Both the position numbers and the translations under genes were made by a program. Positions 58,809 to 64,000 of a stretch of DNA of 64,000 nt are shown one piece after another. The notes beneath the pieces were generated by a model. It made no database searches, was not told the DNA's origin, and worked only from the letters and a program-made list of their open reading frames with translations. The stretch comes from Mucilaginibacter tolerans. GTDB lineage: Bacteria; Bacteroidota; Bacteroidia; Sphingobacteriales; Sphingobacteriaceae. Location of the stretch: assembly GCF_030519375.1 (NCBI RefSeq), contig NZ_JAUMKB010000005.1:62001-126000 (forward strand). The letters run 5' to 3'. How positions within the stretch are numbered: position 1 is the first letter of the stretch; every line of letters starts with the position of its first letter.

Positions 58809-58855
58809 TTTGCGTAACCAATCGGTTTCGCATATATTTGTAACCAATCGGTTAC
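58809..58855 (+). promoter_or_regulatory. Promoter with twin ArsR-type operators (second module)
   Basis: TTTG (58809-58812), 20 bases, then a perfect TATATTTG (58833-58840). The near-palindrome GTAACC-AATC-GGTTTC (58814-58829) lies inside the spacer. The perfect GTAACC-AATC-GGTTAC (58840-58855) begins at the last base of the -7 box and covers the expected start. The geometry copies the promoter at 18014-18062. Confidence 0.82.
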
Positions 58856-58871
58856 GAGTAGACAAATAATT

Positions 58872-59222
58872 ATGAGACGAGATGTATTCCAGGCTATAGC
58901 AGACCCAACGCGGCGCGCTATCATCAATATGATCGCCAATCAACCCATGAATCTGAATGCGGTTGCCGAGCATTTTGATATCAGCCGGCCGGCTATTTCT
59001 AAACAAATTAAAATCTTAACCCAGTGCGGACTTGTTACTATAGAGCAACGGGGTCGCGAACGTTACTGCGAAGCAAAATTGCAGAAGTTAAATGAGGTTT
59101 CTGAATGGGTAGAGCAATACCGCACATTCTGGAATCAAAAACTCGATGCCCTGGAAGACTTCCTGGCAAAAGATATGCCTGACGAAACAAAAAACAAACC
59201 AATTAAACATAATAAACAATGA
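58872..59222 (+). CDS. ArsR-family winged-helix repressor (second module)
   Basis: 116 residues: FQAIADPTRRAIINMIANQP, then MNLNAVAEHFDISRPAISKQ (recognition helix start) and TIEQRGRERYCEAKLQKLNE. It is a relative of the regulator at 17246 (shared F-Q-x-I-A-D-P, SRPA-SK and RGRERYC) and likewise lacks metal-binding cysteines. It would repress its own operon through the twin GTAACC..GGTTAC sites. Its stop overlaps the next SRPBCC start by four bases (ATGA). Confidence 0.93.
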   Translation: MRRDVFQAIADPTRRAIINMIANQPMNLNAVAEHFDISRPAISKQIKILTQCGLVTIEQRGRERYCEAKLQKLNEVSEWVEQYRTFWNQKLDALEDFLAKDMPDETKNKPIKHNKQ

Positions 59223-59647
59223 AAACTGAACCAGTTGTAATTGAGCGCACCTTAAACGCATCGGCGGACAGAGTTTGGAAAGCCCTAACTGACAAAGATC
59301 AGATGAAACAATGGTATTTGAATTTAGCAGAGTTTAAACCCGAGGTAGGATTTGAGTTTAGTTTTAAAGGAGGGCCTGAACAGCTTTTGCATCTATGTAA
59401 AATAACAAGGATGGAGTACGAAAGAGTATTACAATACACCTGGAGATTTGGGGGTTTCGAGGGAGACTCGTTGGTCACATTTGAATTGTTTCCGGAAGGG
59501 AGCAGTACAAAAGTCAGGCTTACCCACGAGGGGATTGAAACCTTCCCAGCTGATAAATTGGGTACAAAAGAAGAATTTGCTGAGGGCTGGGTGCATTTAG
59601 TGGAATCATCATTAAAAGGTTATTTAGAAAAACAGAAGCCGGAATAA
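59219..59647 (+). CDS. SRPBCC (AHSA1-like) protein, tandem copy 1
   Basis: 142 residues, Bet v1-like fold: VIERTLNASADRVWKALTDK, QMKQWYLNLAEFKPEVGFEF, and a C-terminal helix EGWVHLVESSLKGYLEKQ. It is very close to the next gene in both protein and DNA (for instance AACGCATC and GACAGAGT stretches at the start), so the two arose by a recent tandem duplication. Coupled to the ArsR gene by overlap. Ligand unknown. Confidence 0.9.
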   Translation: MKTEPVVIERTLNASADRVWKALTDKDQMKQWYLNLAEFKPEVGFEFSFKGGPEQLLHLCKITRMEYERVLQYTWRFGGFEGDSLVTFELFPEGSSTKVRLTHEGIETFPADKLGTKEEFAEGWVHLVESSLKGYLEKQKPE

Positions 59648-59679
59648 AGAGATTTAACATTAATCAAACTGACAAATAC

Positions 59680-60120
59680 ATGAAAAACGAACCATTTGTT
59701 ATTGAACGCATCCTAAACGCATCAGCAGACAGAGTCTGGAAAGCCATTACCGACAAAGATCAAATGAAAGAATGGTATTTTAATCTGGCCGAATTTGAAC
59801 CGGAAGTAGGCTTTGAATTTACGTTTGAAGGCGGCAGCAAGGAGATGACCTACGTTCATTTATGTAAAATAACCAAGGTGGAACCAGGTAAGTTGCTGCA
59901 ATACAGCTGGCGTTACCGTGATTACCCTGGCAATTCATTCGTAACATGGCAATTATTTCCCGAAGGTGATAAAACAAGATTGAAACTAACCCACAAAGGC
60001 TTAGAAACTTTCCCAACTGACAATAAAGACTTTGCAAGAAACAGTTTTGAAAAAGGCTGGACTTATATTATCGGCACTTCGATTGTTAACTATTTCGACA
60101 AACAAGCAGAAATATTATGA
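59680..60120 (+). CDS. SRPBCC (AHSA1-like) protein, tandem copy 2
   Basis: 146 residues. The first 45 residues are almost identical to copy 1 (VIERILNASADRVWKAITDK, QMKEWYFNLAEFEPEVGFEF), the middle diverges (GSKEMTYVHLCKITKVEPGK) and the last helix is EKGWTYIIGTSIVNYFDK. 32 bp after copy 1, and its stop overlaps the VOC start by four bases (ATGA), so the four-gene unit is translated in a coupled way. Confidence 0.9.
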   Translation: MKNEPFVIERILNASADRVWKAITDKDQMKEWYFNLAEFEPEVGFEFTFEGGSKEMTYVHLCKITKVEPGKLLQYSWRYRDYPGNSFVTWQLFPEGDKTRLKLTHKGLETFPTDNKDFARNSFEKGWTYIIGTSIVNYFDKQAEIL

Positions 60121-60524
60121 AAGTGATTGTAACAAGCATCCTGGTTGATGACCAGGATAAAGCACTAAAATTCTATACTGAAAAATTGGGGTTCGTTAAA
60201 AAAACTGAACTTCCCATGGGCGATGCAAAATGGCTGACTGTAATCTCTCCGGAAGGGAACATGGATGTTGAAATATTGCTGGAACCCAACTGGAACCCAT
60301 CGATACAAATCGATGGTAAACCAGCCGCTGCAGAATACCAGAAAATATTGTTCAAAGCTAATATCCCAGCCACTGTTTTTGGAACCGACGACATCAGCAA
60401 AGAATATGAGCGGCTAAAAGCATTAGGGGTAAGATTCACTATGCGGCCAACACCTGCGGGAAAGGTTACAATAGCAGTATTTGACGATACCTGTGGAAAT
60501 CTGATATCGATAGCGCAGCAATAA
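60117..60524 (+). CDS. VOC-family protein (operon-linked)
   Basis: 135 residues: TSILVDDQDKALKFYTEKLG, KWLTVISPEGNMDVEILLEP, and ERLKALGVRFTMRPTPAGKV with FDDTCGNLISIAQ (C-terminal metal-binding Glu position occupied by a different residue). VOC proteins of this type are often placed with ArsR and SRPBCC genes and annotated as glyoxalases. Substrate unknown. Coupled to the preceding SRPBCC gene by an ATGA overlap. Confidence 0.86.
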   Translation: MKVIVTSILVDDQDKALKFYTEKLGFVKKTELPMGDAKWLTVISPEGNMDVEILLEPNWNPSIQIDGKPAAAEYQKILFKANIPATVFGTDDISKEYERLKALGVRFTMRPTPAGKVTIAVFDDTCGNLISIAQQ

Positions 60525-60621
60525 ATGTCGTATCCAACCCCTTAATTTGCCGCGATTAAAACCTTAGGGATTGATTAAGTGTTTCTACTTTTACATTTTA
60601 AACCAATTAATCGACCCTTTT

Positions 60622-61020
60622 ATGTTTATAGATAAAAAAGCATTTAGCAGTTTTTCGGTGAATGACATCGACAAGGCAAAAGAGTTCTATCAAGGCACTT
60701 TAGGCCTTAGTGCTAATACGGTAGAAATGGGCGGCGGTTTCAAAATGCTCGAATTGGATGTCACCGGTGGGACCAAGGTGATGATCTACCCAAAACCCAA
60801 CCACATGCCTGCTACGTTTACTGTTTTAAATTTTCCGGTGGACAATCTTGAAAAAACTGTAGATGAATTAACTGCAAAAGGTGTAAAGTTTGAGCAATAT
60901 GATATCGGCGATATGAAGACCGATAAAAAGGGTATTGTTCGCGGCGACGGTCGCGCACCAGATATTGCCTGGTTTACCGATCCGGCAGGCAATATTATTT
61001 CAGTTTTGAATAACCCGTGA
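60622..61020 (+). CDS. VOC-family protein (separate)
   Basis: 132 residues from the ATG at 60622; the longer frame adds 17 residues with no family match. Pattern: [60 protein letters not shown] and [17 protein letters not shown]. It resembles glyoxalase-like proteins lacking clear catalytic acids. Only one base separates its stop from that of the convergent peptidase gene. Probably its own unit, 97 bp after the previous gene. Confidence 0.84.
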   Translation: MFIDKKAFSSFSVNDIDKAKEFYQGTLGLSANTVEMGGGFKMLELDVTGGTKVMIYPKPNHMPATFTVLNFPVDNLEKTVDELTAKGVKFEQYDIGDMKTDKKGIVRGDGRAPDIAWFTDPAGNIISVLNNP

Positions 61021-61782
61021 TCAATATAAGCGCTTTACGATACGCAGGTTGTGCGTGTAACGCTTTTGTTCTTCTGAATAAATACCCTGGCTATCTATCC
61101 GGTCTATCCTCACACGACCAGATGCATGAATGATCTGTTCATTATTCAGCATAATGCCTACGTGCGTAATTTTCCCATCAGCATTGTCAAAGAAGGCAAG
61201 ATCTCCAAGCCTGGCCTCCGCCAAAAAGTCGACCGCTTTACCCTGCTCGGCCTGCATCCAGGCGTCTCTTTTCAGCTCATAACCACGTAGTTTGAATACT
61301 GCCTGTGTAAACCCTGAGCAATCTATACCGTAATGTGTACGTCCGCCCCATAAATAAGGCGTGTTGAGGAATGATTTTGCGACCATATCTAAAGTTGCAG
61401 TTTCACCAATCTCTCCTATTATTTCAAATTGCTCGTTATTGATCTGGCAGGTAGTGCCTTTCAGGAACACCAGTGAGCTGCCAATCGGTAAGTATAACAC
61501 ACTGTTATCAGGTTTTTTCCACGCTTGCGTTACGGCACGGTAAGTAATTGGGGCAGGGTTTTCTTTGAGGGTTTTATAGGCAATATGGCCCAGCATGGCA
61601 AATTGCAGGCGTCCGATCCAGCCTTCGTAATTGTCGTTGGTTGTAATAACCTTCACCCAACGTTCCGTCCACTCTAAAATTTCGAAAGTTTCGCCAAAAA
61701 GTACCTGGGAAACCATCTCGCTTTTATCGCTTGCTTCGGCTCTGAGGGGTATTACAGCTAAATTACAAATGCCATATTCCAT
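61021..61782 (-). CDS. C40-family peptidase (NlpC/P60) with SH3 domains
   Basis: 253 residues from ATG at 61782 (a TTG two codons earlier was not used). N-terminal SH3-like domains (about 1-120: VIPLRAEASDKSEMVSQVLF, ETFEILEWTERWVKVIT). The catalytic NlpC/P60 domain follows: TPYLWGGRTHYGIDCSGFTQ with the catalytic Cys, KITHVGIMLNN with the catalytic His and IIHASGRVRID. It cleaves gamma-D-Glu-diamino acid peptide bonds of cell wall fragments. No signal peptide, so it may act in the cytoplasm on recycled muropeptides. Confidence 0.9.
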   Translation of the reverse strand: MEYGICNLAVIPLRAEASDKSEMVSQVLFGETFEILEWTERWVKVITTNDNYEGWIGRLQFAMLGHIAYKTLKENPAPITYRAVTQAWKKPDNSVLYLPIGSSLVFLKGTTCQINNEQFEIIGEIGETATLDMVAKSFLNTPYLWGGRTHYGIDCSGFTQAVFKLRGYELKRDAWMQAEQGKAVDFLAEARLGDLAFFDNADGKITHVGIMLNNEQIIHASGRVRIDRIDSQGIYSEEQKRYTHNLRIVKRLY

Positions 61783-61840
61783 TGTCAAAAATTAAGATTT
61801 AGGGTCAGGGAAATCTTACGCAACAATAGTTAAAATTTTC

Positions 61841-61882
61841 AGTAAAAAAATAGGGGAATGTATAAAATCACACATTCCCCTA
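61841..61882 (-). terminator. Intrinsic terminator of the ferredoxin gene
   Basis: On the minus strand TAGGGGAATGT (61882-61872) and ACATTCCCCTA (61861-61851) form a perfect 11-bp hairpin with a 10-base loop, followed by seven T. Confidence 0.92.
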
Positions 61883-61903
61883 CCGTATTAACATTAAACA
61901 AAT

Positions 61904-62257
61904 TTATTCGTTCATATGCAGCCATTCTTTTTTGGCCAAAAGCTCTTCTTTTGTTTCGCGAACATCTTCATCGTCCACGCAGCAGTCAACCGGGCATACA
62001 GCGGCACACTGTGGCTCGTCGTGAAAACCAACACATTCGGTGCACTTATCAGGCACAATGTAATATATATCATCAGACAATGCAGCCTGAGTTTCTTCAG
62101 CATTTAGTGTATTGCCATCGCCAAAATCAATCAATCCTTTCAAACCCGTACCGTCTGAGAATCTCCAGGCAGCGCCGGCATCATAAATTGCGTTGTTTGG
62201 GCATTCCGGTTCGCAAGCCCCACAGTTTATACACTCGTCGGTGATTTTAATCGCCAT
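61904..62257 (-). CDS. 4Fe-4S dicluster ferredoxin-like protein
   Basis: 117 residues with two cluster motifs: CINCGACEPECP near residues 9-20, and CTECVGFHDEPQCAAVCPVDC near 73-93 (the second has an insert between its cysteines). Electron carrier of the bacterial 2[4Fe-4S] type with an acidic insert. It is divergent from the acyl-CoA reductase gene with about 100 bp between the starts. I recall this pairing in several Bacteroidota; its meaning is unknown. Confidence 0.93.
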   Translation of the reverse strand: MAIKITDECINCGACEPECPNNAIYDAGAAWRFSDGTGLKGLIDFGDGNTLNAEETQAALSDDIYYIVPDKCTECVGFHDEPQCAAVCPVDCCVDDEDVRETKEELLAKKEWLHMNE

Positions 62258-62358
62258 AGTTTCTTATATCTTATATTCTAAACTTACCTTTGCCTTGCTA
62301 AACAAGCACGCAAATATAACAAAAAAACAGTTTAGGGGTTTATGCCCCCACCATTTAT

Positions 62359-63384
62359 ATGTCAAAATTAAATAAAAACTACTTAATAGGTGTATTTTCT
62401 ACGTTAGGCGCGAAATTAAGTTACCCGGACGAACAATTAAATTCTATAATAAAAGACGAATATCATTACAATGCCTGGTTTACTCCCAAGAGCGTAGAGC
62501 ACGCGGTGAAATCCATAGGCAAGATGCTTAATAAGGAGGACCTGACCCAATGGCTTGATAAATACGATATTGACTACGAAAGACCGACTAAACAGGTTGG
62601 TTTGATCTTAGCCGGCAATATACCATTGGTGGGGTTTCATGATGTATTGTGTGTGCTGATCAGCGGCAATCACGCACTCATCAAAGCTTCGACACAAGAT
62701 GCAAGACTGGTCAAATTTGTGTTGAATATGCTGGTGACGATAGCGCCTGAATTTCAATCGCGATACAGTTTTGTTGAACGATTGAAGAATTTTGATGCGG
62801 TGATTGCAACGGGCAGTAATAACACCTCCAGGTATTTTGAATTTTATTTCAGCAAGGTGCCGAACATTATCCGCAAAAACCGGAATAGTGTGGCCGTTTT
62901 GACCGGGAACGAAACAGCCGGGCAACTTTATAAATTGGGCCATGATATATTTGACTATTTCGGCTTAGGCTGCCGTAACGTATCCAAACTGCTGGTGCCT
63001 GAGGGTTATGATTTTACGCCATTTTTTGAAGCGATACAGCCACATGAAAATATTATCAACCACCATAAATACAACAATAATTACGATTATAACAAATCTA
63101 TCTACCTGGTAAACAGAGACAAGCATCTGGACAATGGGTTTTTATTGGTGAAAGAAGATGAGCGCATGGTGTCGCCGCTGGCCGTGATATTTTATGAGCA
63201 ATACAAAGACACTGCATCGGTTGAAGCCCTTCTTAAACGTGAAAGCGAAAATATTCAATGCATTGTCAGCACTGCCGATATCAAAGCGGCTAATCAGGTA
63301 GTCGGTTTCGGTGAAAGTCAGCAACCAGCTTTGTGGGATTATGCCGACGGCGCAGATACGATGGATTTCTTGACAAAGCTTTAA
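62359..63384 (+). CDS. Acyl-CoA reductase (LuxC-like)
   Basis: 341 residues. Pattern of the LuxC/acyl-CoA reductase family: QVGLILAGNIPLVGFHDVLC, VIATGSNNTSRYFEFYFSKV, the Cys-bearing FDYFGLGCRNVSKLLVPEGY (likely catalytic Cys, GLGCRNVSK) and SIYLVNRDKHLDNGFLLVKE. It would reduce an activated fatty acyl group to an aldehyde with NADPH. The role in Bacteroidota is unclear, perhaps lipid or wax-like metabolism. Divergent from the ferredoxin gene. Confidence 0.88.
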   Translation: MSKLNKNYLIGVFSTLGAKLSYPDEQLNSIIKDEYHYNAWFTPKSVEHAVKSIGKMLNKEDLTQWLDKYDIDYERPTKQVGLILAGNIPLVGFHDVLCVLISGNHALIKASTQDARLVKFVLNMLVTIAPEFQSRYSFVERLKNFDAVIATGSNNTSRYFEFYFSKVPNIIRKNRNSVAVLTGNETAGQLYKLGHDIFDYFGLGCRNVSKLLVPEGYDFTPFFEAIQPHENIINHHKYNNNYDYNKSIYLVNRDKHLDNGFLLVKEDERMVSPLAVIFYEQYKDTASVEALLKRESENIQCIVSTADIKAANQVVGFGESQQPALWDYADGADTMDFLTKL

Positions 63385-63394
63385 ATAAACGATA

Positions 63395-63466
63395 CCTTTG
63401 GTCGTAGGTCGATAGTCCATAGCTGTCGAAAAAACCGTTGACTATTGACCATGGTCTATTGACTAA
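63395..63466. repeat. Degenerate GGTC/ATTGACC word repeat
   Basis: GGTCGTAGGTCGATAGTCCA and, further on, GTTGACTATTGACCATGGTC and TATTGAC form a partly palindromic stretch. The second part (63439-63466) reads as imperfect reverse complement of the first. It is of the same style as the other short-word repeats and fills the spacer before the next gene. Confidence 0.5.
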
Positions 63467-63470
63467 AGAA

Positions 63471-63674
63471 ATGTACATTATAAAAGTTAAAGGCGTTGCC
63501 AAAATACCCGATTATGTACAGCTTCGCGACGATCAGTTTACGCTGCTGGCTTATTTCAGGGTTGACAGGCCGGATAAGTCGCTGGATAAGGTGGGCTTAG
63601 GTAACAAGACAGATTATATCATGAATATTATTAAGGACCTGCCGTTTGGACAGATCTTAAAACTGGAACTATAA
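63471..63674 (+). CDS. Small conserved-looking protein of unknown function
   Basis: 67 residues from ATG at 63471 (a longer frame starting at 63438 would translate the repeat). It reads MYIIKVKGVAKIPDYVQLRD, then FTLLAYFRVDRPDKSLDKVG and DLPFGQILKLEL. No motif recognised. Directly ahead of the FtsE-like gene, one base between stop and start, so it is probably co-transcribed with it. Confidence 0.7.
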   Translation: MYIIKVKGVAKIPDYVQLRDDQFTLLAYFRVDRPDKSLDKVGLGNKTDYIMNIIKDLPFGQILKLEL

Positions 63675-63675
63675 A

Positions 63676-64000
63676 ATGATCGGAAACTCAATTATAAAGC
63701 TCAGTAACGTTGATATTTTTCAGCAAAAACACCTGGTACTTTCAAATGTGAATTTACATGTGGACAAAGGCGATTTCGTATGGCTTATTGGTCAGACAGG
63801 CTCCGGAAAAAGCAGCTTGCTCAAAGTTATTTATGGTGACTTGAATATTCCTGATGGCGAAGGTCATGCCTGTGGCTACGATCTGAGAAAACTAGCCTCA
63901 AAAGATGTTCCTTACCTACGCAGAAAACTGGGTATTGTATTCCAGGATTTTCAATTGCTGACCGATCGTTCTGTGGAAGACAATCTACGCTTTGTGATGC
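63676..64000 (+). CDS. ftsE: FtsE-like cell-division ABC ATPase (5' part, cut by window end)
   Basis: Incomplete: 108 residues, then the window ends. ABC ATPase with Walker A GQTGSGKSSLLKVIYGD (about 40-56) and Q-loop GIVFQDFQLLTDRSVEDNLR. The QDF-LL-DRSV-N pattern and the start IIKLSNVDIFQQKHLVL are typical of FtsE, the ATPase that with FtsX controls cell wall hydrolases at division. The signature and Walker B motifs lie beyond the end. Other ABC ATPases with this pattern (LolD-like) are possible but less likely. Confidence 0.8.
   Translation, partial: MIGNSIIKLSNVDIFQQKHLVLSNVNLHVDKGDFVWLIGQTGSGKSSLLKVIYGDLNIPDGEGHACGYDLRKLASKDVPYLRRKLGIVFQDFQLLTDRSVEDNLRFVM

Overview
The window comes from a Bacteroidota chromosome, most likely Sphingobacteriaceae (Mucilaginibacter- or Pedobacter-like). 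The signs are many promoters of the phylum's -33/-7 type (TTTG, about 19-20 bp, TAnnTTTG), A-rich rather than Shine-Dalgarno start regions, a tmRNA whose tag ends GENNYALAA, DUF1573, YhcH, GH35 and GH109-like proteins, and families of short degenerate intergenic repeats. All assignments were made by reading the sequence and its translations; no database search was run.

Layout. 1-5.1 kb: an aromatic amino acid operon (pheA, DAHP synthase/chorismate mutase, aroA, aroC). It is preceded by a Phe/Tyr-rich leader peptide and two mutually exclusive hairpins, which look like a ribosome-mediated attenuator. 5.2-16.7 kb: housekeeping genes, including an MFS transporter, a HAD phosphatase, two convergent L,D-transpeptidases, a nitroreductase, a fused 2-oxoacid dehydrogenase E1, DUF1573 and an aminotransferase. 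16.8-24.2 kb: an SRPBCC-ArsR-SRPBCC operon with a doubly operated promoter, an EamA transporter, a nested palindromic element, VOC and AraC proteins, an alginate lyase-like lipoprotein and a GH16 lipoprotein.

24.2-32.7 kb is accessory in character. It holds an HxlR-controlled oxidoreductase cassette with one GC-rich gene, HigB/HigA, an RHS-like fragment and an AbiE-type (type IV) toxin-antitoxin pair with a palindromic operator. It ends at the 3' end of ssrA (tmRNA), and a 15/17 match to that 3' end sits at its far side, so an old ssrA-integrated island is possible. 33-36.3 kb: a phospholipase D-like protein, a small protein and rpiA.

36.5-45.3 kb is one co-directional block: glycosyltransferase-like protein, SpsF-type cytidylyltransferase, split transketolase, class III aminotransferase, SDR, a HAD phosphatase-NeuB fusion, a fatty acid hydroxylase and an SMR transporter. 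I read it as a pathway that makes, activates and transfers an amino-modified nonulosonate-like sugar. This is the best candidate for an undescribed pathway.

45.4-56.4 kb: sugar and regulatory genes (SDR, AraC, YhcH, uxaC, GNAT, DUF5009-like, CBM9-like, GH35, GH109-like, a glycosidase remnant). 56.4-61 kb: CDGSH protein, GMC oxidoreductase, VF530 protein, and a second ArsR-SRPBCC module whose promoter and operator geometry copies the first, followed by VOC proteins. 61-64 kb: NlpC/P60 peptidase, ferredoxin divergent from an acyl-CoA reductase, a small protein and the start of an FtsE-like ATPase cut by the window end.
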